Part shown: in pieces, positions 34,064 to 43,779 of the stretch
Layout of the letters: each line of letters begins with the position of its first letter
Position numbering within the stretch: the first letter of the stretch is position 1
Source of the DNA: Simiduia curdlanivorans
GTDB taxonomy: Bacteria; Pseudomonadota; Gammaproteobacteria; Pseudomonadales; Cellvibrionaceae
Direction of reading: 5' to 3'
NCBI RefSeq assembly: GCF_030409605.1
Contig: NZ_JAUFQG010000004.1
Span: forward strand, 496,001-560,000
DNA: 64,000 bases
The notes under the pieces: model-generated
What the model was told of the DNA's origin: nothing
Databases searched by the model: none
What the model saw: only the letters and a program-made list of their open reading frames with translations
Made by a program: the position numbers and the translations under genes

Positions 34064-34555
34064 ATGCAAATTCGCGATTTAACTGAATGCCCGCACGCCA
34101 TAGATCAACTAGCCACTTGGCATTACCGGCAATGGGCGGCTTTATACCCAGATCATAGGCAACAGACGTTTGCCGACGAACTCAGGCAATCGCTAGAAGG
34201 ATTAAAGGTGCCGCGCACCTGGGTTATTTGCGATGGCGACCAAGTATTTGGTTCGGCTTCGGTCATTTACGACGATATGAGCACACACCCAGAGCTTGGG
34301 CCTTGGCTCGCGAGTGTGTATATCGACGAAAAACTGCGCGGCCAAGGCTGGGGTAAGAAGTTGATCAGCCGCTTGATGGCTGACTGTGCTAAAACGGGTT
34401 TTGAAACTGTGTATTTATTTACCCCGGGGCAGGAAGAATTTTACCAATCCCTCGGCTGGACGTTACGTAACCGAGAGATGTATCAAGGCGAAGCTGTGGC
34501 AATTATGTCGTATGATTTTTCACCTCATCCAGCCACAGTTTCCGTTAACTGCTAG
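34064..34555 (+). CDS. GNAT-family N-acetyltransferase
   Basis: The 163-residue protein has the GNAT core: FGSASVIYDDM, then LASVYIDEKLRGQGWGKKLI (acetyl-CoA loop, here RGQGWG), then a FTPGQEEFYQSLGW end as in general GNAT enzymes. Substrate unknown. There is no clear operon partner; a heptamer array follows its stop codon by 20 bp. Confidence 0.85.
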   Translation: MQIRDLTECPHAIDQLATWHYRQWAALYPDHRQQTFADELRQSLEGLKVPRTWVICDGDQVFGSASVIYDDMSTHPELGPWLASVYIDEKLRGQGWGKKLISRLMADCAKTGFETVYLFTPGQEEFYQSLGWTLRNREMYQGEAVAIMSYDFSPHPATVSVNC

Positions 34556-34577
34556 GCCAATCGCAGCGCCCTGAACT

Positions 34578-34669
34578 GCTTGTTGCTTGTTGCTTGTTGC
34601 TTGTTGCTTGTTGCTTGTTGCTTGTTGCTTGTTGCTGTCAACTGTCAACTGTCAACTGTCAACTGTCAA
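34578..34669. repeat. Two joined heptamer arrays: GCTTGTT (8 copies) and CTGTCAA (5 copies)
   Basis: Perfect GCTTGTT repeats run to 34634 and pass without a gap into perfect CTGTCAA repeats to 34669. It is the clearest example of the two heptamer classes side by side. Confidence 0.95.
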
Positions 34670-34955
34670 AACATCTTAAATAACATCCCTACCGAACTAC
34701 CCCATTTGCACTCGGCCAAAAACACTAAGCGCCCCCATGACTAACACCGCACCCAACAAAACTGGTACGAAAGTTACGGATTGAAGTCGAAAATCGTTTT
34801 TTTATGGTCACTAAATAGGCAGAATTTAAGGTAAGTCAGAAGGTCGCGAAAACGTGTGTTTTAATAAGCGGCCGGCTTTACGGCAATAGACCAACCAACA
34901 AAAACCTAACGCCCGGTTTTATTCAACGTCAACCTAGATAAGGGAATAGCTAGAT
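34670..34955. other. Non-coding stretch before the second Kelch lipoprotein
   Basis: 286 bp with no frame, hairpin with T-run or repeat that I can support. It probably contains the promoter of the gene starting at 34956; no clear -35/-10 pair was chosen. Confidence 0.4.
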
Positions 34956-37292
34956 ATGCTTAATACCATAAGGATTGTGGCAACCTACATTTTAATCTTC
35001 ATCCTAACCGCCTGCGGCGGCGGTGGGGGCTCAAGTAAACCCGCGCTAAAATCACAAACCATTACCTTTGCCAGTACCGAAGCGGCGAAATTATTTATAA
35101 ATGACACAACCGTTAATATCGCCAGCGGCGGCGAGGGTAGCGGCGCAATTAGCTACAGCAGTAATAACACGGCAGTGGCAACCGTTGATGATAGCGGGCA
35201 AGTCACGGCCGTGGGCTTGGGCACAACCTATATCACTGCCAATAAAGCGGCTGATGCCAATTACAACGCAGCCAGCGCTAGTTACGGCGTAGATGTTGTA
35301 GACAAAAACTTTGTCATGAGTGCCTGGATTGGCGCCACGGAAACCGATGTGAGCTTTTCGAGCGGCACCGAAAGTATAGAGTTTTACCGCAGCTCAGACG
35401 CCAATTGCGACCTAGCTAACTACAACAGTTGTGCTAGCGGTCAGTTAGATATTTTAAACAGTGCGCCAGTCACTGACGGTGCGGCTTTGTTGGCGCAAGT
35501 GGGTTATTACACGTTTAAACACGGTAACGCGCAAATTAACACATTGGTCTCGGCCAAAAAATGGGCGGAACGCGATTCGCATCAGACAGTGACTTTCAAT
35601 AACCAGTTATGGGTCATTGGCGGGGATGGCGGTTCCGGTAAAAACGACGTCTGGTCCTCTAGCGACGGTATTACCTGGACCCAACAAACCGCCAACGCCG
35701 AGTTCTCTGCGCGATACGCTCATCAGGTAAGCGTTTTCAATAACCAGTTATGGCTCATTGGCGGGTATGACGGTTCCCGTAAAAACGACGTCTGGTCCTC
35801 TAGCGACGGCATCACCTGGGCCCAACAAACCGCCAGCGCCGATTTCTCTGCGCGATACCAACATCAGGTGACCGTTTTCAATAACCAGTTGTGGGTCATT
35901 GGCGGGAGTGACGGTTCCCGTAAAAACGACGTCTGGTCCTCTAGCGACGGCATCACCTGGACCCAACAAACCGCCAACGCCGAGTTCTCTGCGCGACAAA
36001 GTCATCAGGTGAACGTTTTCAATAACCGGTTATGGGTCATTGGCGGAGAGAGCCAGACCGATGGCGTAAAAAACGACGTCTGGTCCTCTAGCGATGGCAT
36101 CACCTGGACGCTACAAACCGCCAGCGCCGAGTTCTCTGCGAGAACCAATCATCAGGTGAGCGTTTTCAATAACCAGCTATGGGTTATTGGCGGGTTTGAA
36201 GGTGTTTTAGGCACCGCTAAAAACGACGTCTGGTCCTCTAACGATGGCATTACGTGGACCCAACAAACCACTAAGGCCGAGTTCTCTGCACGACGCCGTC
36301 ATAAGGTGAGCGTTTTCAATAACCAGTTATGGGTCACTGGCGGGAGTGACCAGCTCTTTGACCCTACGAACGACGTCTGGTCTTCTAGCGATGGCATCAC
36401 TTGGGCCGAACACACCACCAACGCCACTTTCTCTGCGCGATACAGCCATCAGGTGAGCGTTTTCAATAACCAGTTGTGGCTCATTGGGGGATATGACGAT
36501 TCCTTTAAAAACGACGTCTGGTCTTCTAGCGATGGCATCACCTGGACCCAACAAACTGCCAACGCCGATTTCTCTGCGCGATACCAACATCAGGTGAGCG
36601 TTTTCAATAACCAGTTATGGCTCATTGGCGGGTATGACGGTTCCCGTAAAAACGACGTCTGGTCCTCTAGCGACGGCATCACCTGGGCCCAACAAACCGC
36701 CAGGGCCGATTTCTCCGCGCGATACCAACATCAGGTGACCGTTTTCAATAACCAGTTGTGGCTCATTGGGGGAGATGACGAATCCGGTACCAAAAACGAC
36801 GTCTGGTCCTCCAGCGATGGCATCAACTGGACGCAACAAACTGCCAACGCCGAGTTCTCTGCACGACGCCGTCATAAGGTGAGCGTTTTCAATAATCAAT
36901 TATGGGTCATTGGCGGGTATGACGGTTCCCGTAAAAACGACGTCTGGTCTTCTAGCGATGGCATCACCTGGACGCAACAAACCGCCAGCGCCGATTTCTC
37001 TGCGCGAAGCAGTCATCAGGTGAGCGCTTTCAATAACCAGTTATGGCTCATTGGCGGATTTGAGGATTCCGGTAGAACAAACGACGCCTGGTCTTCTAGC
37101 GATGGCATCACTTGGACCCAACAAACCGCCAGCGCCGACTTCTCTGCGCGATACGACCATCAGGTGAGCGTTTTCAACAATCGGTTATGGGTCATTGGCG
37201 GGGATGACAGTTCCAATAGCAACGAGGTCTGGTCGTCCAACGACGGTGTCAACTGGAAACTAGGCTACCGAAAAGCATTAAGCTTCCCCTAA
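34956..37292 (+). CDS. Lipoprotein with one Ig-like repeat and twelve Kelch-like repeats
   Basis: 778 residues. Lipobox TAC at residues 18-20, then one BIG2-like repeat (about 33-112), a short Cys-pair domain (NCDLANYNSC), and from about residue 205 twelve near-identical blades of about 47 residues. The core is HQVSVFNNQLWLIGG followed by NDVWSSSDGITWTQQT, the pattern of Kelch/beta-propeller blades. Twelve blades would make, for example, two six-bladed propellers. The DNA repeats (about 141 bp each, 35575-37270) are also very alike, so recent duplication or gene conversion is likely. Probably surface-exposed and binding. It is related to 27671-31273. Confidence 0.8.
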   Translation: MLNTIRIVATYILIFILTACGGGGGSSKPALKSQTITFASTEAAKLFINDTTVNIASGGEGSGAISYSSNNTAVATVDDSGQVTAVGLGTTYITANKAADANYNAASASYGVDVVDKNFVMSAWIGATETDVSFSSGTESIEFYRSSDANCDLANYNSCASGQLDILNSAPVTDGAALLAQVGYYTFKHGNAQINTLVSAKKWAERDSHQTVTFNNQLWVIGGDGGSGKNDVWSSSDGITWTQQTANAEFSARYAHQVSVFNNQLWLIGGYDGSRKNDVWSSSDGITWAQQTASADFSARYQHQVTVFNNQLWVIGGSDGSRKNDVWSSSDGITWTQQTANAEFSARQSHQVNVFNNRLWVIGGESQTDGVKNDVWSSSDGITWTLQTASAEFSARTNHQVSVFNNQLWVIGGFEGVLGTAKNDVWSSNDGITWTQQTTKAEFSARRRHKVSVFNNQLWVTGGSDQLFDPTNDVWSSSDGITWAEHTTNATFSARYSHQVSVFNNQLWLIGGYDDSFKNDVWSSSDGITWTQQTANADFSARYQHQVSVFNNQLWLIGGYDGSRKNDVWSSSDGITWAQQTARADFSARYQHQVTVFNNQLWLIGGDDESGTKNDVWSSSDGINWTQQTANAEFSARRRHKVSVFNNQLWVIGGYDGSRKNDVWSSSDGITWTQQTASADFSARSSHQVSAFNNQLWLIGGFEDSGRTNDAWSSSDGITWTQQTASADFSARYDHQVSVFNNRLWVIGGDDSSNSNEVWSSNDGVNWKLGYRKALSFP

Positions 37293-37310
37293 TCACTCTC
37301 ACCCCAAAAG

Positions 37311-37337
37311 CCCCGCCCAATGCGGGGTTTCTTTTTT
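37311..37337 (+). terminator. Rho-independent terminator after the Kelch lipoprotein
   Basis: A 6-bp GC stem (ccccgc / gcgggg) has a 5-nt loop, followed by TTTCTTTTTT. Confidence 0.85.
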
Positions 37338-37487
37338 CTACTGTGAATATTGTTACTGGCATGCGCACTATCCAAGCCATCGACATAAATGGATGACGAC
37401 ACCGGTAATTAATTTCGCACAGAAGGCAAGCCCCTTGCCTCAGTAACCTTGCCACCCATTAGCAGCCGCGCCACTGATTTTGCTAAC

Positions 37488-37531
37488 CGCTTGTTGCTTG
37501 CGGCTTGTTGCTTGCGGCTTGCGGCTTGCTA
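37488..37531. repeat. Mixed heptamer array (GCTTGTT / GCTTGCG)
   Basis: Six 7-bp units alternate between GCTTGTT and GCTTGCG. This mixture shows that the different GCTTGNN units convert into each other. Confidence 0.88.
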
Positions 37532-37582
37532 TCAACCAATCTTAAACACGCCGACCGCTAACCCTTGCTCTTTTCTACACCA

Positions 37583-38032
37583 CTAAGCCTGCTCAATAAT
37601 TTCGGTGTGTAATTCAAATGAGCCATTCAACGAGTTGCTAATCAAGCAAACATTCTCCGCCTTGGTCAATAATTTCTGTGCCTTGTCTCGATCAACCTCG
37701 CCCCTACAAGTTAACGCAACGGTTAAAATATAACGGGTAAAGCGCGTGACCTTGCCCTCTCTTTCTAATATACCCTCCACCGCACAAGTTAAATCTTGCC
37801 AGCGAAAATTCGAACCGGTTGACACCGCTTTAAACGATAAAATATAACAATCGGCCACAGCCGCCAATAAAAATTCCTCTGGCGACCAGTGCTTGCCGTC
37901 GCCACCAAATTGCACCGGCGGCGCGCTTGATAAGGTTTCTAACTCACCCGAGTTAAGTTGAACCAAAGTATCGGTACTGGCTTGCGCCTGCACATGGTAA
38001 TGGTGTGGTAATGGCTGCATAAACTCACTCAC
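37583..38032 (-). CDS. OsmC-family protein
   Basis: 149 residues with the two OsmC-family cysteines: VADCYILSFKA and ENVCLISNSLNGSFELH, and SPEEFLLAAVADC before the first. OsmC/Ohr proteins reduce organic peroxides with paired cysteines; whether this one is peroxide-specific is not settled, since it resembles the YhfA-like branch. It is a single gene with no obvious partner. Confidence 0.82.
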   Translation of the reverse strand: MSEFMQPLPHHYHVQAQASTDTLVQLNSGELETLSSAPPVQFGGDGKHWSPEEFLLAAVADCYILSFKAVSTGSNFRWQDLTCAVEGILEREGKVTRFTRYILTVALTCRGEVDRDKAQKLLTKAENVCLISNSLNGSFELHTEIIEQA

Positions 38033-38142
38033 CTAGTCGCTAAAAATGAAGGCAGAAAACAGGTAAGACCTGCGCAACAAGCACGCACCTCCACGTCAAA
38101 TCACAGTAAACCAATTTACCGACAAGGCGGTGCTGATTCAGA

Positions 38143-41100
38143 TCAACGCCGGCGCAATAGGGGTCGATTAGCTGCTGCCTCTGGTTCGCCCTCCGCGACG
38201 GTTGCGCTGGCATTGCTCGATATGGAGCCATCCATCAACACCAAAAAATTCACCTGGGTGGTCACGCCGGTGACATTCAGCGGCGTTAACACACCCAGGG
38301 TTGGGTAGGCGCCGCACACTTCACCGGCGTCGCATAATTCAAAATCATTGTCGTTATCGGTGCCGGCTACCAAGTAGAATTTCACTGGCTCGGCCACCGT
38401 GCCCGGTAAATGATCAAAGCTATAGGCGTAGTCGCCGTTGGCATCGGGGAATAAATTCACTTGGTCGAAAAAGGCAAAACTTTCATCTAACAACAACACA
38501 TAAATATGCCCGGCCCCCAACACAGAAGTATTGGTACCCACCACCATGCTCACGTTTAGGCTCACCGATACGGCATTGTCGGCAGTGAAGGTAACAACTG
38601 CTTGATAGGTGCCGTTATCGAGACCGGCGCGATTGGCGCTGAGCAGGTAATCACCCAAGCCGTCGCCATCCACAGCACCGGCACTCACGGTCAACCAAGC
38701 AGCGGAACTGGTGGCCGACACCACGCGCAGAGTGCCCACACCGATGCGATCTAGCTCGACCGTTTCGACGTTTTCAATGGCACTAAAGTTTACTGCCGAG
38801 GGCGACACCACCAACGCCGCCGGCAGCGCATCGCCTTCCAGTAAGAGCGCATACTGCACGGCTTTTAAGGCATCGATACGGCCATAGCCGAAGCTATCGT
38901 CCCGGCCGGCGTCGCCAATATCTTTAACAATGGAACCCGAGCTAATGGCTTGCTCGAACTCGGTGGGGGTCAGGCTTGGGCGCAAAGACACCATCAATGC
39001 CGCCACACCGGCCACATGGGGCGTGGCCATGGATGTGCCCTGGTAATAGGCATAAGCCGAGCGGCGCGAGCCAGACGATTGATCCTGATCCACCAAGGTG
39101 CTCAGCACGCCGTTCACTGGGCCAGATTGTTGCGCACCGCCAGGCGCCGATACCGCGACATACTGGCCAAAATTGGAATAGGGCGCACGATTATCAAAGC
39201 GATCCGTGGCCGCCACCGATATGACGCTGGCATAGGAAGCCGGGTAGCCGGGTTCACCGCTGTTTTCATTGCCGGACGCTGCTACCACTATCAAGCCAGC
39301 ATCGCGCACCTGTTGGTACACCGCCGCCTCGGCCGAGGAGAAACAGTACTGGCAGCCTAAGCTCAAGTTGGCGATATGGGCGCGCTGAGTCGGCACCGTG
39401 CCTGAGTCATTAGGTAAGCCGGCGGCATAATACAGCGCCTGTTGAATGTCGTAGGAACTGCCACCGGTGGCACCCAAGACGCGCAAAGGCATAATTTTGG
39501 CGCCATAGGCCACGCCCGCCAGGCCCTTGCCATTATTGGTCACCGCCGCGATAGTGCCGGCCACATGGGTGCCGTGCCAGGAGCTACTGCCCGACAGACC
39601 ACCATCGCCCGGATCATCCGGGTTGGCGTCTATGCCATTGCCGTCCAGCGCATTGCTGGTTTCGCTGATGAAGTCGTAACCGGCCATTAAATTAGCGGTT
39701 AAATCCTCGTGCGCCAAATACACCCCGGTATCCAACACCGCCACAATAGCGCCGGTACCGATAGAGGAGTCCCAGGCTTGGGGCAGGTTAATTAACGGGT
39801 AGTGCCACTGCTTGATGTAGTCTGGGTCATTGGGTATAGCTTGGGCGGTGTAGCGGTAGTTCGGCTGGGCCCGCTGAACGCTTTTATCTTTCGATAGGGC
39901 CTTCAATTTCATTAATGTTTGGAAGCGCTCACTTTGCTCGGAGCTCATGCGCTGCGCGATAGCGGCGTTCATGGCACTCAAAGTTTGGCGGCTTAGATCG
40001 AAGCGATTCAGCGCCGCGCGGCCAGGTAAGGCCCGCGCCACTTGCATGCCCAAGCGCTCGGCCCGGCGCTGAATGCCCGCCTCGCCGAGCACCACAGCAT
40101 CCTTGTATTCCACCAACAATTCACCGGCAATTATTGGCGCCTCTGAACTCCGGTTACCGGCGTGGGCGGGCACTTGGCTGGCCGCCACACCGATGCTGAG
40201 CTGGTAATTGGAAAAGCCACTGTAAGCAAACACTTGAACAAAATAGTCTCCGGACGCCGCCACCGTCACCAATTCCACATCCGACTCGCCAATGGAATAG
40301 GCCACTTCGGCGCCGGCGCTGTCGTAGAGGTACAGATCCAAATCCACGTCAGCCGCCCAATCGCTGATTTCCAAGAGAATCTTCTGCCCCTGTAATAGCG
40401 ACACGGCGTAAATATCGGTTTCGTCTGGAATTGTCTCAAACCGATCGCCGTTATCGGCATTGCCGGTACCCGAGAGATCAGTAACAAAACCTCCTACGGT
40501 GACCGGGTTGGCGATAGCTTGCGCGGTGGCAAAGTCGTTGTTGGGTTGGTAAGGGTTAAAGGGGTCGTTGGTGTCTGAGTCCACCGCGGTTTCGGCCGGC
40601 GCTGAAATAATACCGCTAATCGAAGCGGTGCCAGCCTGATCGCGGGTTACCACCGTTAGCGTTCGGCTAGCAGTCGATAATGCGCCGCGATTATCGGTCA
40701 GGGTCAAAACCACATCGTACACACCGGCCGTGTCAAATATGTGGGAAACCACCGGGCCCTGGCCAATGCTGCCGTCGTCAAAATTCCAGTGGTAGGACGC
40801 GATACTGCCATCGGCATCGGTGGAGTCACTGGCGTCGAAATGCACCGTGGCTGGCACCACGAAATGCGGCGCGGTCACCAGCATCACTGGCACCGCCGGG
40901 CTATTGGCCACTATCTCTACCTGGAGGCTATAGCGGTCAGTACCGCCATCGTCATCGGTTACCTCGAGCTCGACCGTGAAGCTGCCGGTCTCGAGATACT
41001 GGTGCGACACCACCGCGCCAGTGGTCGAGCCGCCGTCGCCAAAGGTCCAGGCATAATTGACGATGCTGCCATCGCTATCGCTAGAGGCCTGGGCGTTAAA

Positions 41101-41250
41101 TGCCACGGTGGCCGGCACAGTAAAGTTCGATGTGGTAATGCGAAATTCCGCATTGGGCAGCTGATTACTGGGCGTAGAGCCGCCACCGCCGCCACCGCAG
41201 GCCGAGAGCAGTGCAACGAAGAGGCAAAGTAGGATGTGGCTTTTCAACAT
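38143..41250 (-). CDS. Subtilisin-like serine protease lipoprotein with PKD and pre-peptidase domains
   Basis: 1035 residues from ATG 41250 (AAAGGA just upstream). Lipobox SACGGGGGG; two PKD domains (about 30-200; SSDSDGSIVNYAWTFGDGG and STDADGSIASYHWNFDDG); a pre-peptidase C-terminal-like domain (about 265-375); a propeptide-like region; then a peptidase S8 domain with Asp in IVAVLDTGV (near 506), His in WHGTHVAGTIAA (near 558) and Ser in GTSMATPHVAG (near 737). The tail (about 790-1000) looks like a BACON/Ig-type sandwich. It is an outer-surface protease, probably scavenging or processing. The start at 41346 suggested by the longest frame lacks a signal. Confidence 0.88.
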   Translation of the reverse strand: MLKSHILLCLFVALLSACGGGGGGSTPSNQLPNAEFRITTSNFTVPATVAFNAQASSDSDGSIVNYAWTFGDGGSTTGAVVSHQYLETGSFTVELEVTDDDGGTDRYSLQVEIVANSPAVPVMLVTAPHFVVPATVHFDASDSTDADGSIASYHWNFDDGSIGQGPVVSHIFDTAGVYDVVLTLTDNRGALSTASRTLTVVTRDQAGTASISGIISAPAETAVDSDTNDPFNPYQPNNDFATAQAIANPVTVGGFVTDLSGTGNADNGDRFETIPDETDIYAVSLLQGQKILLEISDWAADVDLDLYLYDSAGAEVAYSIGESDVELVTVAASGDYFVQVFAYSGFSNYQLSIGVAASQVPAHAGNRSSEAPIIAGELLVEYKDAVVLGEAGIQRRAERLGMQVARALPGRAALNRFDLSRQTLSAMNAAIAQRMSSEQSERFQTLMKLKALSKDKSVQRAQPNYRYTAQAIPNDPDYIKQWHYPLINLPQAWDSSIGTGAIVAVLDTGVYLAHEDLTANLMAGYDFISETSNALDGNGIDANPDDPGDGGLSGSSSWHGTHVAGTIAAVTNNGKGLAGVAYGAKIMPLRVLGATGGSSYDIQQALYYAAGLPNDSGTVPTQRAHIANLSLGCQYCFSSAEAAVYQQVRDAGLIVVAASGNENSGEPGYPASYASVISVAATDRFDNRAPYSNFGQYVAVSAPGGAQQSGPVNGVLSTLVDQDQSSGSRRSAYAYYQGTSMATPHVAGVAALMVSLRPSLTPTEFEQAISSGSIVKDIGDAGRDDSFGYGRIDALKAVQYALLLEGDALPAALVVSPSAVNFSAIENVETVELDRIGVGTLRVVSATSSAAWLTVSAGAVDGDGLGDYLLSANRAGLDNGTYQAVVTFTADNAVSVSLNVSMVVGTNTSVLGAGHIYVLLLDESFAFFDQVNLFPDANGDYAYSFDHLPGTVAEPVKFYLVAGTDNDNDFELCDAGEVCGAYPTLGVLTPLNVTGVTTQVNFLVLMDGSISSNASATVAEGEPEAAANRPLLRRR

Positions 41251-41392
41251 AATGTCCTTTTTCAAAGTCAACCCCGATGGCAGGGCAAATACCCTCGAGG
41301 GTTTAACGCAAATGTCCGCTGTTTGGATCTTTATCCAGTATGGCACCGGTTAGCCCTTAGCAGCGCAATCAAGTAGGCTAAGTGCACACCTG

Positions 41393-41426
41393 AGCACCTA
41401 TATCAAAATATTTTGATATAGGTGCT
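41393..41426. promoter_or_regulatory. 34-bp perfect palindrome before the ArsR/methyltransferase gene
   Basis: The half agcacctatatcaaaat (41393-41409) and its exact reverse complement (41410-41426) end 23 bp before the ATG at 41450. Dyads of this kind are bound by ArsR-family dimers, so it is probably the operator of the downstream regulator and its SAM-cycle operon. Confidence 0.75.
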
Positions 41427-41449
41427 GCTGGCTGCTACACTTGCCCGCT

Positions 41450-42460
41450 ATGAACGCAACCAGCCAAACAAATAGCGCCGCCAATCTCGCCGAAGTCAAC
41501 TGCTTCGATGAGGTTGCCAGCCTGCTCAAAACCGCAGCCGATCCGCTACGCATGGAGATTTTGCGGGTGCTGGCGCAAGATTCCTTCGGCGTTTTAGAGC
41601 TGGCCAGCCTGTTCGATATGCCGCAATCTGGCATGAGCCACCACCTAAAAGTACTCACCAAAGGCGACTGGGTTACCACCCGGCGCGAAGGCAACTCTAT
41701 TTTTTACCGCCGTAAACCTATCGCCCAAGGCCAATGGGGTGCGGGTTTAAAACTCGCGCTATTAGCCGAGTTGGATCAACAGCCGCTCACCGAGCAGCGC
41801 CAAGAGCGCCTGTTCCAGCTGTATAACGAAAGAGGCCGCACGTCCCAGCAATTTTTTGCCGAAAATGCCGACAAGTTCCGCGCCCAGCAAGATCTTATTG
41901 CCAGCTTCCCAGTGTACGGTGAAGCCGTGTGTGAAGTCTTGGATGCAATCGGCCTTTCCAGCCAAGCCCATATTCTCGAAGTCGGCCCTGGCGCCGGCGA
42001 ACTACTGCCTTGGCTAGCGCAGCGCTTTGACCAGATTATCGCCCTCGATAACGCGCCGGAAATGCTCAACCAAGCCCAGGCGCACAACGCCGAGCTCGCC
42101 AATGTGCGCTACGTTTTGGGCGATACGCGCGAGGCCATCAAACAGGGCTTAACCGCCGACTGCGTGATTATCAACATGGTGCTGCACCATACGCCCAGCC
42201 CGGCGGAAGTGTTTCAAGATTTAGCCAAGCTGCTAAAACCCGGTGCCGCCTTAGTGATTACCGACTTATGCCGCCACGATCAATCTTGGGCGCGCGCCGC
42301 CTGTGGCGATTTGTGGCAGGGTTTCGAACCGGAAGAATTTAATACTTGGGCCGATCGCGCCGGTTTACTGGAAGGCCCAAGCCACTACTTTGCATTACGC
42401 AACGGATTTCAAATTCAAATTCGCCAGTTCAATTTGGCGACCACCACACAGTTACTTTAA
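41450..42460 (+). CDS. ArsR-type HTH fused to a SAM-dependent methyltransferase (SahR-like)
   Basis: 336 residues from ATG 41450. The N-terminal ArsR-type winged helix (FDEVASLLKTAADPLRMEIL, FDMPQSGMSHHLKVL) lacks the metal-binding Cys motif. The C-terminal half is a methyltransferase with ILEVGPGAGELLPWLA (SAM loop), IIALDNAPEML and DCVIINMVLHHTPSP. Fused regulators of this kind upstream of metK are known in Pseudomonas-type bacteria and, as SahR, respond to S-adenosylhomocysteine in other Proteobacteria. It probably controls the metK-ahcY-metF genes that follow. Confidence 0.82.
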   Translation: MNATSQTNSAANLAEVNCFDEVASLLKTAADPLRMEILRVLAQDSFGVLELASLFDMPQSGMSHHLKVLTKGDWVTTRREGNSIFYRRKPIAQGQWGAGLKLALLAELDQQPLTEQRQERLFQLYNERGRTSQQFFAENADKFRAQQDLIASFPVYGEAVCEVLDAIGLSSQAHILEVGPGAGELLPWLAQRFDQIIALDNAPEMLNQAQAHNAELANVRYVLGDTREAIKQGLTADCVIINMVLHHTPSPAEVFQDLAKLLKPGAALVITDLCRHDQSWARAACGDLWQGFEPEEFNTWADRAGLLEGPSHYFALRNGFQIQIRQFNLATTTQLL

Positions 42461-42472
42461 CGGAGACACAAC

Positions 42473-43627
42473 ATGTCTGAATACGCCGTATTTACCTCGG
42501 AGTCAGTATCCGAAGGCCACCCAGATAAAATGGCCGACCAAATTTCCGATGCGATTTTGGATGCGATTTTAAAAGACGACAAAGACTCGCGCGTCGCCGT
42601 GGAAACCTTGGTAAAAACCGGCATGGTTGTGGTGGCCGGCGAAGTGCGCACCAGCACCTATGTGGATTTAGAAGACCTGATTCGCGAAGTGGTTTTAGAC
42701 ATTGGCTACAACTCCAGCAACGTCGGTTTCGACGGCGCCTCTTGCGCCGTGTTGAACGCCATTGGTAAACAGTCGAGCGATATCGCCATGGGCGTTGACG
42801 AAGCGGACAACAAAGATTTGGGCGCCGGCGACCAAGGTTTGATGTTTGGTTACGCGTCGAATGAAACCGATGTGCTGATGCCCGCGCCGATTTTCTACGC
42901 GCACCGTTTAGTCGAGCAACAAGCAAAAGTTCGCAAGAGCGGTAGCTTAGATTGGTTGCGCCCCGACGCCAAAAGCCAGGTGACTTTGCGCTATGAAAAC
43001 GGTAAGCCGGTGGCCATCGATGCGATCGTACTTTCAACTCAGCATGCGCCGAACGTGAAGCAAGCCGACCTGCGCGCGGCGGTATTGGAAGAAATTATTA
43101 AGCCGGTTTTGCCAGCCGAATGGCTGCACAAAGACACCCTTTACCACATCAATCCCACCGGCCAGTTTATTATCGGCGGCCCTGTGGGCGACTGTGGTTT
43201 AACCGGCCGCAAAATTATCGTCGACACCTACGGCGGCATGGCGCGCCACGGCGGCGGCGCCTTCTCTGGCAAAGATCCCTCAAAAGTAGATCGCTCGGCG
43301 GCCTACGCCGGTCGCTATGTTGCCAAAAATATTGTTGCCGCCGGCCTCGCCGAGCGCTGTGAAATTCAAATTTCTTACGCCATCGGTGTAGCCGAACCCA
43401 CATCCATTTCGGTTAATACTTTCGACACCGGTAAATTATCAGACGCACAGATTGTTGATTTAGTACGCGCCAACTTTGATTTACGCCCACAAGGCTTAAT
43501 CGCCATGTTGGATTTAAAGCGCCCCATTTATCGCTCAACCGCAGCCTACGGCCACTTCGGCCGAGAATTGCCAGAGTTTACCTGGGAAAGAACAGACAAA
43601 GCCGCCATTTTGGCGAAAGCGCTTTAA
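42473..43627 (+). CDS. metK: S-adenosylmethionine synthetase
   Basis: 384 residues, full length. FTSESVSEGHPDKMADQISD at the start, GAGDQGLMFGYA, GGPVGDCGLTGRKIIVDTYG and HGGGAFSGKDPSKVDRSAAY are the standard MetK signatures. It joins methionine and ATP to make SAM. It lies 12 bp after the ArsR/methyltransferase gene with GGAG before its ATG, so they form an operon. Confidence 0.98.
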   Translation: MSEYAVFTSESVSEGHPDKMADQISDAILDAILKDDKDSRVAVETLVKTGMVVVAGEVRTSTYVDLEDLIREVVLDIGYNSSNVGFDGASCAVLNAIGKQSSDIAMGVDEADNKDLGAGDQGLMFGYASNETDVLMPAPIFYAHRLVEQQAKVRKSGSLDWLRPDAKSQVTLRYENGKPVAIDAIVLSTQHAPNVKQADLRAAVLEEIIKPVLPAEWLHKDTLYHINPTGQFIIGGPVGDCGLTGRKIIVDTYGGMARHGGGAFSGKDPSKVDRSAAYAGRYVAKNIVAAGLAERCEIQISYAIGVAEPTSISVNTFDTGKLSDAQIVDLVRANFDLRPQGLIAMLDLKRPIYRSTAAYGHFGRELPEFTWERTDKAAILAKAL

Positions 43628-43733
43628 AAAGCTGCAAGCGCTTATGCCGACAAGTCGGCCGCTACAAGCTTGGGGCTTGAGGCTTGAGGCTTGAGGCTTG
43701 AGGCTTGAGGCTTGAGGCTTGAGGCTTGAGGCT
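43628..43733. repeat. GC-rich hairpin and GCTTGAG heptamer array (about 8 copies)
   Basis: gctgcaagcg, then a perfect hairpin gccgacaagtcggc, then ctacaagc, then a perfect GCTTGAG array (43675-43733). It repeats the heptamer-hairpin-heptamer plan seen at 7477 and 10890 but with other inner DNA. It fills the metK-ahcY gap. Confidence 0.92.
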
Positions 43734-43779
43734 AAAAAAACATTGCACTGGCTACGCGCCAAAAAACAGGATATAGATT

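Noticed and set aside
43628..43779. SAH riboswitch before ahcY
   Set aside because: The gap is made of heptamers and a short hairpin; the conserved riboswitch core was not seen.
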